DNA from: Diaporthe sp. PMI_573 | Lineage: Eukaryota > Ascomycota > Sordariomycetes > Diaporthales > Diaporthaceae | Length of the DNA stretch: 64,000 nt | Direction of reading: 5' to 3' | NCBI GenBank assembly: GCA_021399435.1 | Contig: JAJTUP010000028.1 | Location: 248,001 to 312,000, forward strand | Part shown: piece after piece, positions 21,004 through 31,212 of the stretch | Layout of the letters: each line of letters starts with the position of its first letter | Position numbering within the stretch: the stretch's first letter is position 1 | Translations under genes and position numbers: made by a program | The notes under the pieces: model-generated | What the model saw: only the letters and a program-made list of their open reading frames with translations | Databases searched by the model: none | Told to the model about the DNA's origin: nothing

Positions 21004-22034
21004 GAGTTTGTTATTGTGCAAGGCGCCTACCACCTTGCCAACTGGACAACAGAGTCAGGCTTCCCACCAAGCTGGATAATCAAGCCTACTCCGAATGGGT
21101 GGACAGATAACGAGACTGGCCTTGACTGGATTCGGCACTTCGACAAGCATACGAAGCAACGGGCAAAGGGTGTATACCGGATGCTTATCCTTGATGGCCA
21201 TGAGAGCCATGTATCAGCGGAGTTTGAGCAGTACTGCAAAGAGCACAACATTATCCCTATCAGCATGCCACCACATTCCTCTCATCTACTCCAGCCACTA
21301 GATGTTGGATTATTCTCGCCATTAAAGCGTGCATATGGTGATGAGATCAATCTCTTCATCCGGGCCTCTATCAACCACATCACCAAGTCTGAGTTCTTCG
21401 TTGCGTTCAAGGCAGCCCACGACAAGATCTTTACGAAAGAAAATATAAAGTCTGGGTTTAGAGGAGCTGGAATCTCTCCTTGGGACCCAGATTCTGTCAT
21501 TTAAAGCTGGATATCTCCCTACAAACTCCGTTGCAATCCCTTCCTGTATCCCCTTCCAGGTGGGAATCACAAACACCCTCCAATGCCCAACAAACCGTCC
21601 AGCAATCCAGTTTTATTAAAGGCAGGATCTCGGACCATCAAGGCAGCTCCCCTACACCAATTCTTGAGGCTGTTGATCAGCTGTCAAAGGGTTCACAAAC
21701 AATGGCGCATAAAATTACGATTTTGGAGGATCGGGTCCGCACACTTGAGAATGCCAATCTAGCACTCGCCAAACGCCGGAGGGCTAAGAGAACCCGAGTG
21801 CAGCTTGGAGGGGCACTTAGCATTGAGGATTCCCAGGCAATAATTGAAGAGAAACAAAAGGGGAAGCGGCCAGCTGGTGAAATGGCTGGTAGTGCTGAGG
21901 AGGCGGCCCGTGGCGGACCGAGTAAACGACGATGTGGCAACTGCGGTGAGACTGGGCATTATGCAAAAACTTGTGGGAAAGATGTAGAAGGGTCTAGTCA
22001 GTTAGATTCTGAGTGTATAATAGTACATTCTTAA
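21004..22034 (+). pseudogene. C-terminal half of a pogo transposase with CCHC zinc knuckle
   Basis: The first frame (open to 21504) shows NGWTDNETGLDWIRHFDKHT, the second catalytic Asp in MLILDGHESHVS and the third in HLLQPLDVGLF, then GFRGAGISPWDPDSVI-stop. The next frame picks up immediately (KLDISLQTPLQSL) and reads through a coiled segment with a basic stretch (AKRRRAKRTRVQ) to the zinc knuckle CGNCGETGHYAKTC and its own stop at 22034. Family members read through this join, so a small indel near 21500 has split the gene. The N-terminal helix-turn-helix and the first catalytic Asp are deleted, because coding begins right at the inverted repeat. Confidence 0.85.
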
Positions 22035-22187
22035 GCGGTCCGCGGCGGACCGCCCAAATAGTTGACCTGGCTGGTGTTTATTGACGTTGATCCTGCATGT
22101 CTGAAATGCTCCATTTTGGTGGGGAAGCTGATTTCCCCACCAAAAGTCAGTCACTTCAGACTGGCACTGCAGTTACGCCAACACCTT

Positions 22188-22358
22188 TAAATTGACCAAA
22201 TCAATTGAAAATAAGGAATTAAGAGCAGATGGCACCAATTGGTACCAAATTCAATTGACACTTTTGCCCTGGGTGGGTGCTGGGGTTGGCTAAAATTGGT
22301 AGAGTTAGCAAAAGTGCGCGGGTAGGTGTCCTGCGCGGCTGGGTGTCCAACCACGTTA
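22188..22358 (-). repeat. Right long inverted repeat of the deleted pogo element
   Basis: Inverted partner of 20833-21003, ending GGTGTCCAACCACGTTA. Two of the three mismatches are C/T differences. Confidence 0.9.
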
Positions 22359-22360
22359 TA

Positions 22361-22852
22361 AGTTTAAACATTTTACGGTTTATACGCTGGTACCACGTGT
22401 TTGCTTCGATCCACGGTGCTTTATAATTATAGTATATCCCCATCGGCTGTTTTGTCGACCAAGAGTGAGGCCAAGACTGTTAATAACATTGTGCGCTGGC
22501 TGAATTCAGGTTTTGATGAAAGGGAACTTCCTTTGATGGCGTCTTGGCCATAGTTAAAGACCAAAGTAAGCTGCCCCCTGCTACGACCGATCATACAGTC
22601 CAACAACTTCACGCAGTTGCGTAAAGCTTGAGCAACCAGTGGCGCAGTCAAACAGTCTGAATATATAAATCACCGCTGACATCTTTTCTATATAAGTTCT
22701 GAGTTTTAAATTACTACTAAACTCGCACATATTTACTCTCCCATAGCCTTGCGGGCGACTCTAAATCACCAGCAGTTTCAACTTCGTCTAGGTGCCAGTT
22801 TCGATACAGTCAGCCCAATTTAAACACCATATATTCTCAAGATCTGGGCCAG
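22361..22852. other. Intergenic region, no supported gene
   Basis: A minus-strand frame, 22651 to 22427, is weakly coding-like but has no motif. The last 150 bases are probably the 5' flank of the next gene. Confidence 0.45.
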
Positions 22853-23797
22853 ATGGCAAAGCGAGGATTCCAGGATGTCTCCTCATGGTTGTCCAAAGTT
22901 GAGCCGGGAGATTTACCCCGCGAAGATGGGGCACATCTATGCCAAGGCACAAGTCCACCTGCAGCCAGGAAACACTTGAACAATGCTGGTACCGGGTCCC
23001 TAAAGCTCGACCCTACCCACAGTTTTGCAGGATTCGTGGACGAGTTGACGAGAACTGCGGTGGAGAGGTTCAACTCAGCACATGTAAACCCGTCCAGGAA
23101 TAGCACCTTGCACCCAAGCCCAGAGAACCATGGAAAGCGCTCACAACTCTGTTCTGGCCAAGGCGCAGCAAGTTCTGGATCAATCTCTGATTCCGCCGGG
23201 AGAGATATTGTCCTCGCTAAGCACCCGATCAATTCAGCACCCAGAGTATGGCCGTGCCCTTTCTTCGTCAGAGATAGGGAATCCCATCTCAGCTGCTTGA
23301 CAAGGCATTGTCTCCTCAGCATAGATGATGTGCGAGAGCATTTGTGCTCGGTGCATTTGGAACCTATCTACTGTTCGGTCTGCTACGAGACTTTCCTGAC
23401 AGTCAGACTTAGGGACGGCCATATGCGGAGCAAGGAATGCCGTCATCGGCTGCCCATTATATTTGGCGGCCTCCGAGACTCGCAGGTACGAGAGCTCGAA
23501 AGGCAAGGGTCGGCTGCGGATAGAATTCCTGGATTGCAGGCAAGGCAGTGGATGAAGATCTGGTCCGTTATGTTCTCTTGTACACAGCCGCCTCCGTCAC
23601 CGTTCTCTCTTAGTCAAAGGGAGCTTGAGGTTTACAAGTTCCGTCGCTTCTGGGAGCTATTCGGAGAGGATATAATCGCCGATGTTTTAGCAAAACACAG
23701 ACTTCAGCGGTACGAAATTGAACATGAGGAAAGACAGTTGGACGAATTGTACTTGGCGGTAGCTGACCGTGCTGTGGACTGCGTGTTGGTCACTTAG
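22853..23797 (+). CDS. Fungal hypothetical protein with degenerate C2H2-type zinc-finger block
   Basis: 314 residues from the ATG in CCAGATGGC. After a low-complexity N-terminus, residues about 135-205 carry the fungal pattern CPFF...C..C..., SIDDVREHLCSVHLEPIYC and CYETFLTVRLRDGHM followed by KEC. This is a run of degenerate C2H2-type fingers in which 'VxxHLxxxH' and 'CxxC...H....C' alternate. Further on, WMKIWSVMF and a C-terminal helical tail (YEIEHEERQLDELYLAVADR) match the usual layout of a large, poorly characterised ascomycete family. Paralogues are often lineage-specific. No break is seen. Role unknown, possibly nucleic-acid or protein binding. Confidence 0.6.
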   Translation: MAKRGFQDVSSWLSKVEPGDLPREDGAHLCQGTSPPAARKHLNNAGTGSLKLDPTHSFAGFVDELTRTAVERFNSAHVNPSRNSTLHPSPENHGKRSQLCSGQGAASSGSISDSAGRDIVLAKHPINSAPRVWPCPFFVRDRESHLSCLTRHCLLSIDDVREHLCSVHLEPIYCSVCYETFLTVRLRDGHMRSKECRHRLPIIFGGLRDSQVRELERQGSAADRIPGLQARQWMKIWSVMFSCTQPPPSPFSLSQRELEVYKFRRFWELFGEDIIADVLAKHRLQRYEIEHEERQLDELYLAVADRAVDCVLVT

Positions 23798-24073
23798 GAC
23801 GCCGAAAACAGAGATCCAGGTAGTAGTAGAAAGTATAGCCATGTTGCATCTTTGAGGTAGTTAGCTTGATAAATTTAAATCAATCTTTGAGCCCGTCAAC
23901 GAAAAAGCGTCCGCGGGTGGCACAAGGTTCACGGTGAAGACAAGGACAGAGTCGTCTGTGATCTCTGCGCCGTCAACAAATGGCGTCGTAGCTTAGCGCG
24001 ATGATTTTTCTTGGCCGTCGGTACTATAAGTACCTGACAAGCTTCCGCTACTCTAGAAAGCAGAAGCAACAAT
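23798..24073. other. Short intergenic region
   Basis: Separates two converging genes. Nothing recognisable beyond the 3' flanks. Confidence 0.5.
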
Positions 24074-24737
24074 TCACCTCATTCTTCTTTTATTATAACT
24101 TGAAAAACAGTGCCTGTGTCTGATCAGAACCAAACACTTGCTTTTGTCGCCTTCGTGGCCCTTCCGGCCCTTTTTCATTGCAATCCCGGCCTGGGAACAT
24201 ACCTGACAATTGGCTGTGTCTGTCCAAACAGCCGTTGAGGTAGAAATGGTACTCCATGTGCTTGGGATTGTTTGATAATTGCACGTTATGAGCCTCGAGT
24301 CATCGGAAGTGATTACTTGCATTGGCAGGGTAACCGTTGTAGACTCCGCCGTACACACACATGCATTCCGATTCCTCCCCAGTCCAGGCGCTGCACCCAG
24401 CGTTGTACACAGCACAGATGCTGTAGAAGTCTCAAATGCGGAATAGCTTGTGATTGTAGAATACTGGATTGTAGAATCTGTCGAGGTGAGGGACTTGAAT
24501 GTCTCGGATTCAGTATTCAAAGTGAATCTAGTTTGCGCTGCACATCCTAAAGCAGAGGTATTGCTCTCGCAGGCATAATCGTTGCTGCGGATCATTAGCT
24601 GCCATTCCTCTAGTTCCCTGCTTTGGTGATTACCTAGCTGTAAGGGTATTCCCTTTTGGCAATGCTATGGCAGGCCCTGTAACACAAGTAGCGGCGATTA
24701 CAGTATAGAACAAGAGGGGCACGAGCGAGGCCGACAT
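24074..24737 (-). CDS. Small secreted cysteine-containing protein (effector-like candidate)
   Basis: The first exon, 24737-24634, starts MSASLVPLLFYTVIAATC, a clear signal peptide with likely cleavage after about residue 25 (...GPAIA). A 49-base intron (24633-24585, GTAATC...CGCAG) keeps frame into exon 2, beginning SNDYACESNTSALGC. The mature part is Ser/Thr-rich with spaced cysteines (YACE, LGCAAQ, SVLCTT, ACVCT, ITCNYQ, TANCQ). Two 3' ends are possible: read-through to the stop at 24074 (204 aa, with an odd basic tail GRKGHEGDKSK), or a second intron 24202-24120 giving a stop at 24093 (170 aa, ending TQALFFKL). I favour the spliced form because the basic tail looks untranslated. No known family recognised. 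Confidence 0.5.
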
Positions 24738-25417
24738 TGTTATCTAGGATACTGACGAAGATCCCTTCCTCGGAATGCATCGAGATTGCGAGCTGGCATA
24801 TTGAGTGCCTGCGACTATTCTTGTTTTCAAATACTAAGCTATGGTATAAGGGTTCCTGAGATGCGGGGAGCCGCCGCAAGCATCGCACCTCTTTGATTTT
24901 AAAAGCTGCATTAAGGTGAACCAAAAACTTAAATCAGAAGCCATGTCCCTCTCGGGATGAATGCATTTACAAAATCTCTCGGAGAACTCTTACGTCCCTT
25001 TTTCAATTATTACTTTGTTGAAAAAGCTCGGTCATATTCCGTATGAAGGCCGTTTTTGTAGGATATCTTCCCCATACAGCTGTTAACGAATACCCTTCGC
25101 GTCAAGGGGGACTGCAGCACTCGCGCTCTGAAGAGTCTTCTTCCTTACAATCGCGCTAGGCAATTGGACTTGACCGATTAGATGGGCTCCATACGCATAC
25201 AGACCCAGATTTTAGTCTCACGCAAGCATCGCGAAATTTGGTTCTGGATCCAAGCTTGGGCCGAGTAGCATGGATCCCTGTCGCTTCCTTTTGCACGGCG
25301 TTAGGCGCCATCCCTTTTTCCGATCATCTTATCGTCTTTTGGGACTTTATTTGGAGAGCTTTTCTCCAAGTCATTCCCACCTCACGAAACTTACACATCA
25401 TCGACACCGCATACAAC
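24738..25417. other. Divergent intergenic region
   Basis: Holds the upstream flanks of the secreted-protein gene (minus) and the Ser/Pro/Met-rich gene (plus). The frame of the latter is open upstream to 25238, but its natural ATG is at 25418. No motif seen. Confidence 0.5.
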
Positions 25418-26188
25418 ATGTCTATCTACTCTCGCCACTCATCGTCCTCTTCGTCTCGTAGATCAGCCGCCTCTACTATCACAGTAAAATCGGCCAACTT
25501 CAACGTCCCTCGGAGCAAGTCTCTCTTCGTCGTCACCTACCTTGCCGGCGGTGACCCCCGCAAGCACAAGAACCTCCGCTGGCAGAAGACAACTACAGAG
25601 TATGAGAATGGCACATACGAGACTATCTCCCAGTATTTCCGGGTGCGGGACCCCTACGAATCCACCTACTACTGGAAAGATGACTGTCATGGCTATAACG
25701 ACGGGTCAAGCGTCTACAGCAGCAGCTCGCGTGGGAGCGCACGCCGCAGCAAGAACAGCGGCCACAAGAGCCGGGTGCTGCCAGCCACGGTGCCAATGCG
25801 GCCGATTCCGCCCCCGATTGGTACGCGGTCGATGCCATCGGGGGGCATGCCGCCCCAGATGTGCGGATACCCGCAGCCAATGATGGGAGACAGGCCGCCC
25901 CCCTGGAAAGTTGTGGATGAGGTCGTCGACGATGATGACTCCAGCTCCATGTACAGCGGGGACAGCTACCGGTACATCGCCGACAGCTCCCTCAGCTCGC
26001 ACGGGACGCCTCCGCCTCCTCACAACATGGGTATGCCGCACATGCCGCCGCCGCCGCCGATGCAGAGGGGCCCTCTGCTGTCTATGGGCCTGCCAATGAC
26101 GAGCGGTATGCATACCATGCCGTCACGCTCGAACCACGCTGGTGATGATAATGGTGGTGGTGGCCTTCCTGAGTTCTTCACTTTGTAA
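25418..26188 (+). CDS. Low-complexity Ser/Pro/Met-rich hypothetical protein
   Basis: 256 residues from ATG in CAACATGTC. The N-terminus is a serine run (MSIYSRHSSSSSSRR). Residues about 25-90 are the only ordered-looking part (SKSLFVVTYLAGGDPRKHK, then YETISQYFRVRDP). An acidic patch (VVDEVVDDDDSSSMYSGDSY) precedes a Pro/Met-rich tail with PPPP and MGMPHMPPPPP runs. Codon use is GC-rich at third positions and there is no break, so it looks expressed. No domain is recognised. The frame continues upstream to 25238 without an ATG of its own, so the start at 25418 is preferred. Confidence 0.6.
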   Translation: MSIYSRHSSSSSSRRSAASTITVKSANFNVPRSKSLFVVTYLAGGDPRKHKNLRWQKTTTEYENGTYETISQYFRVRDPYESTYYWKDDCHGYNDGSSVYSSSSRGSARRSKNSGHKSRVLPATVPMRPIPPPIGTRSMPSGGMPPQMCGYPQPMMGDRPPPWKVVDEVVDDDDSSSMYSGDSYRYIADSSLSSHGTPPPPHNMGMPHMPPPPPMQRGPLLSMGLPMTSGMHTMPSRSNHAGDDNGGGGLPEFFTL

Positions 26189-27891
26189 CAAGTAAACGAA
26201 GATCACAACGTGTGATGATAAGCATAGAATGTAGCCGAAAAGTCAAATAAAATATTCTTCCGAGGCGACAATCAGGGAGATGATGTGCCGCGTTTTACAA
26301 GACACGTTTTACAAGTGCACCAGCCTTCTTCATTCTGGCGTGAACATTGCGTTCGCTGCCGGCCTACCAGCTTGTATGATTAACCCGATTTGGTCGGGTC
26401 TGCGAATGATGTCCGATAAGCCCAGGTCGGGCGGAACACGCGACACGGTGCGAAGTAGCAGGGGAGGCTTGTAACCAACCCCCCCGGCGCACAACAAAGG
26501 CTGCCTAAGTATATATCTCTCATATCTAAATCACGACCTGTGAGTTTTTTCTCCACCTGCGTGTTCTATAATTGATAATATTCAATGATCATTTCTTAAC
26601 ACAAGCCACAACCGAAATTCTCACTCGGTACTACCCTTTTGTTTCCATACCTAAGTCGACGAGGCGAGATTTTACCGCATCTCCGGTGGCGATATTGGTG
26701 GGGATAAGGGACGGAAGGACTCGAGCACTCGTTCTGCAGGAGATACTCGTGTCAACAGACGAAGCATGGAGTGGTAGGTAGGGGCAGTGAAGTAAATAGT
26801 GTGGCCGTAAATAAGACGATATCATATTCAATATCGCATTGCCTGCACGGTATTTTTATACCGTGCAGTGCAAGCAGCACCGGAAACCGTGTAATACAGT
26901 GCATGGTCATTCAAATATCGTATAAATATGATATCAAATATGGTGCAAGTACTATGTAATACGAGTAATACGAGACTCTAACCGCAGAAAGCAGTCAAAG
27001 TTTACTTTCCAGATAGTTTCCCTGAGGACTATGAACCTCCACAACAGCCGACTTATCTTGTCGAGGAAGAAAGGTCATGGTGGGTCGAGCCTTATCTGCA
27101 TAAAGCTTACACCTTATGAAACTCTTAGCTTAGTCACAGTCAAGAGCATAAGTAGCTTCCGCTTTTAAGCTGGTTTCAAGAGGCGGGTAGGTATCCTCCC
27201 CCTATTTCAAGGGAAGGCCCCGACATCAAAACGTGTCGTTAAAACAAGTAAAGTCTTTTTTTCTTTGCATGATCGCCTTGGGAGGGCTCGCGCCGACGAG
27301 TCTACGCCCGAGGAACTTAAAGTGGCGCTTCACCAGGCGAGAAAACTCGCAAGAGATTAGGGAATCGACAGAATCCACAACCATGATGACAAACTGACAC
27401 CGTGCAGTCAATGTCTGTTTTCAGAGGAAGTTGTTGCATGAGCTAAGGGAGTGACTGTCTAACATCAGTAAGTCTATGAGACGACTACGGTCTTCAAGGC
27501 CTTTTGTAAGAGGTCAAAGGAGGAGTCAGCTGACGACGAGCGCGATCACGAGCTATACACGTCTCTAAGGAGTACCACTGGGCGGAATGACCCTACCGCC
27601 CTTGCCACGGTAGAAGGTGTTCAGATCCAGGTGTGTATAGCAGCTGTTGAAAGAGGATAACATTTGGGGAAGATATTCCGCTAAATTATCGCCGGGTGGC
27701 AGATAAATATCGATTGTGGGAGATGAGAGCAGTCGCATAGTTCTGAGTACTTGTTCATCGAATGGGGTTGCCGGAGTCAAAGTCTTGATAGCTAGCGGGG
27801 CAATGAGCACTCCCGCCGACTGAGAGAGGACGAGTTGCAGGCGTGTCTGTGACAATTGTACGCTTGAGGCGAGCCGTTCGGGTAACTCCGG
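26189..27891. other. Non-coding stretch with palindromes and decayed coding traces
   Basis: 26189-27200 shows no gene. From about 27226 to 27860 several short frames on both strands look coding-like but are interrupted by stops (plus strand: RADESTPEELKVALHQARK; minus strand: MSQTRLQLVLSQSAGVL), so this may be older pseudogene material. A nested inverted repeat at 26818-26935 is listed separately. Confidence 0.4.
26818..26935. repeat. Nested inverted repeat, MITE-like or cruciform
   Basis: Outer arms GATATCATATT (26818) and AATATGATATC (26925) enclose a perfect 11-base-pair hairpin, CTGCACGGTAT with ATACCGTGCAG and loop TTTT, at 26843-26868. No duplication or second copy was found. Confidence 0.6.
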
Positions 27892-28508
27892 TTGCTGGCA
27901 GAGGAAGAGGGATACGAGTTTATTGGTAGATATATCGAGAAAGATATCAGTGGTATCGGGATTGTCCCAGAGTTTAACTGGGACTCAGAGCCTGAAAAAA
28001 GAAATACGATCATTGTTACAGGAAATATGCAGAGAAACAAGTCGCAAGAGTCCAGATATATGGGGAACACTATCGTGGACGTCGACAAGGCAGTGGTCGA
28101 TACGACGTTTAAGGCTTCCGTACGCGGGTGGCATTCCCGACCCAGTTGTTGTTCTGCCACCGCTGGAGGAGGACGAGGATGCGGCGCCTCGGCCACTGAG
28201 AGAGATGGTTGCATTAGAAAGTTGGTCTCTGATGGGCCGTGCCGGAGATGGAATCTTTGTTTGCTTACCCTGAGGAGCCTGATGAGGACGAGCTCAAACT
28301 GGATCCATCCCTTCCACCTGACCCGCCGCCTCCTCTACGCTTCCATAAGTCGGTGTCGAGTGGTGGTGTGAGGTCGGGAATTTCGGGTATTGCAACAGCC
28401 GAGATCGCAGTCTGCAAGGGCTGTGTTGAGGGCAATAAGAGAGTCGATCTTCATGACTCTTCGCGCAAATGGCTGGCTTATGTCAATGGTAAGGTAAGGG
28501 TGCAATAA
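27892..28508 (+). pseudogene. Frameshifted remnant of an unidentified gene
   Basis: Coding-like text passes through three frames: EEEGYEFIGRYIEKDISGIG, then GIPDPVVVLPPLEEDEDAAP, then EPDEDELKLDPSLPPDPPPP, ending with a stop at 28508. The compositional continuity (acidic, proline-rich) suggests one gene with two shifts. Family not recognised. Confidence 0.3.
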
Positions 28509-30039
28509 ATTATAAACAAAGTTCTAGGAGCGATAGAAAGATTTCAGTGCAACGTCTAGGGGGTCAAATTGGTCGTTGGGCTGGTTAGTCGGGTCATGGC
28601 TAGCTACTAGGCAGCAAAACCAAGAGGCATGGCTGACTAGTAGCATTGTGTGTGTGAGGCATGCGGTTAACCCCGCCGCGGCAAAAGTTGGATCGCACCA
28701 CCGCACATTTCCATTTGGGTCGTTGTACGGTTATTGACTGTAAATCGACGACTCGGGAATATATCTCTAATCATAATGGAATTGATACCAGACGGATGCT
28801 CTCAGCACAGTAGATTCAGTGACTATATCGTAACCAGTATGAAATATGATTCTTACGCAGAGACCAGCCGTGTTTACTAGCATCTCAAGTGATTTGCCGA
28901 GGTGCGTTACGCGAGCGAACCTACCCTACATGCGCCGGATAGGGGATACTTTGCATGCCACCTACCTGTAATGGCGGGGCCGGTATCTCTTAACGCCACC
29001 GGGCGGGTTTTCGCCGCTCAGATAACATGCACTTCATCATCTCTCACGTTGCAGATATTCTTCCTGGAAATCGGCCAGGTAGCCCATTCAAAGCTATAAA
29101 GTAGGTTGCTGTTGAACAGGTCGAAATATGTAATTCTGGGATCTTGTTAGGCCGATGGTTTCAGTTGCATGATACTTGTTTTGCCATAGATTAACGCAGT
29201 GCTGGGCTGTACCGGCTAACATATCTTAGCAGTGCATCGAAATTTTACCAACGCGTGTCACGCGTTGGATCGCGTAGTTGTTGAATTGGCACTCTGCAGC
29301 AGGCCACAGATTTGGAAAGACGCTGCCTGAGTCATTGGATGCCCTGTATACCTAAATATTCAACATGCTATAAATCAACAACCATAATATCACCAAATGA
29401 CATAGCGGAATCGAGCTAATTGAAGAGAATGCTTTCAAGCGGCCTACATCGCTTGGGAGCGCTATTTATATGCGGGCATAGTGGGTTTGATTCCTCATAA
29501 TACTATCGGTTTATACGCCGGCTATGGACCGTCTATAAACCGTCTATTTTTTGTCTTTCATGCCCAGTCCCTCCGCCTGATTCTCTTGCTTGATAAGGTC
29601 AACCAGGTCTGCTCCATGGTCTGGTGGATCCGAAATTAGTGACTTCAGTCACATTGCCTCTGAAGATGATGATGGGTAACTAATACAATTCGTGACTGAA
29701 GGATTCGTCTGTGAGGGCGGCATCTCATGGCCGGATCAAGCCGGCCTCTGCAGGGAGAACCTAGCTAGCGATGCGAAAAGACTGCGCTGTGATAGAACGT
29801 TCTGCCTAGTCTCGTTACAGGTCACGCAGAGGATGAGGACATCGTGGATCTTCATTATTGGACAACTAAGGATGCAATGCTTATCAGTCGATTAGCTGGG
29901 TCATATAGGCAACAATAAGGGCAACGACAAGAGCAATGTGGCCAATGTTGGCTAACATTGGCGATAAGTGTAACATTGTGGCTTAATTCGGTCTAATAGT
30001 CCTCGTCCTGTGGGGGGATGGATGCGGCAAGCTGCTACT
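28509..30039. other. Gene-poor region
   Basis: No convincing coding sequence. A short perfect hairpin, CCAACGCG with CGCGTTGG, lies near 29252-29272. From about 29900 the sequence becomes the edge of the DNA-transposon relic that follows. Confidence 0.5.
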
Positions 30040-30436
30040 TGCCCTTCCCCTTGCCTACCTCGTCGTGAAGTCAATAAAGCCGGGAGCCATGGCGTCAATC
30101 TCGTTCTACGTTTCCTTGGCGCCATCGTCGCCCTCGCCGTCGCCAACAATGTCGCCAGCCGTTAGGTCTACGGCTGGCAGCTGGTTGACAGTCCTCTGCG
30201 CCCCCGTCTGCTGTTTCTTTGGCCGTTGGTCTTAAACTTGAGGGTATAGCCGCCAGCGAAACCGTGCCTTTGGCTCTTTGCTTCTAAGGCTGGCGGTTGC
30301 CTTGCTTTGTGAGCCCAAAAAGCACTAAGTGGTGGGTCGTGTAAATAAGCCCCAATGGGAGGCTCTGATTGGCCGAAGATTGCTTAATCAGCAAATGGTA
30401 CGCGGCATCCGATAGAGGGTACACGAATATCCGGAT
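30040..30436 (-). mobile_element. DNA-transposon relic A (inverted copy)
   Basis: The reverse complement of about 30040-30310 matches 30640-30900 almost base for base, with small indels, so two fragments of one element face each other. The outer right edge ends in an ACGCGGCATCCGAT...ACACGAATATCCGG motif (about 30401-30436), which recurs at the right edge of relic B and looks like a terminal repeat. The shared frame codes a hydrophilic tail (QRTVNQLPxVDLTAGD). Family not settled; Tc1/mariner-like ends are my best guess. Confidence 0.5.
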
Positions 30437-30599
30437 TCTAAGTGAAAGTCTTAAAATTCGATTTTTGTTCTAGCTCCCGGGAGAGTAGAAAGGGCACTAA
30501 ACCATGCCATCGCCTACTAAATTCCCTTTCGAGCAATACATATGCCCATTGAGACCTAAAGGCTGATTTAGACGAGGCCACGAGCGCTGCTGGTTGGCT

Positions 30600-31212
30600 A
30601 ACGGTGTCCTATAGTACGAAGCCCAATAGGCGGATGTTGGCATGCACTCGCGGTGCCCAGCGACCCTCGACCGCCAGCCTCAGAAGCGAAGAGCCGAAGG
30701 CACGGCGTCGCCGGCGGCTACACCCTCAAGTTCAAGGCCAACGGCTAAAAAACAGCGGACGGGGGCACAGAGGACTGTCAACCAGCTGCCATGCGTAGAC
30801 CTCACGGCTGGCGACGTCGATAGCGACGGCGACGGCGAGGGCGCCAAGGAAACGCAGGACGAGATCGTCGCCGTGATGCCCGGCTTTATTGACTTACTAT
30901 TCGACTGGATAGGTCACGTAGGCGACGATGTGGGCAACGTGGGCAACGTGGGCAACGTGGGCAACGTTTGGGTCTAATAGCGCTTAATTTGCTTAATTTG
31001 GGCAACGTTTGGCAACACTTGGGTCTAATAGCGCTTATTTGGTGCCCTTGAGTGTGTGGGAATAGTGGCATGCAGCGGCATGTTAGTCGGTGTAATCACG
31101 TTAACTATTTGTATGGCGAACCCATAGTGTTTTTAAATTCAGGTACAGGGGGCGGCATGATTAGTCAGAAAAAGGTGCGCGGCATCCGATTTTGGGTGCG
31201 CGAATATCCGGA
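30600..31212 (+). mobile_element. DNA-transposon relic B
   Basis: Homologous to relic A in opposite orientation. The frame 30642-30977 reads KKQRTGAQRTVNQLPCVDL and an Asp/Gly-rich stretch, then runs into a GTGGGCAAC tandem repeat. The right edge, about 31168-31212, carries GCGCGGCATCCGATTTTGGG and CGCGAATATCCGG, the presumed terminal repeat. No catalytic domain remains. Confidence 0.5.
30930..30965 (+). repeat. Four tandem copies of a 9-base unit
   Basis: GTGGGCAAC repeated four times without change, coding (Gly-Asn-Val)n in the relic frame. A looser run of the same motif continues to about 31020. Confidence 0.85.

Larger units (their letters stand above)
20833..22358 (+). mobile_element. 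Internally deleted pogo element with 171-bp inverted repeats
   Basis: Ends at 20833-21003 and 22188-22358 are inverted copies of each other with only three internal mismatches, and TA stands outside each (20831-20832, 22359-22360). Total length is 1526 bases. Inside is the C-terminal half of a transposase; the DNA-binding half and first catalytic residue are missing, so it cannot move by itself but could be mobilised by a full relative. A scar of the same family lies at 52210-52544. Confidence 0.9.
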
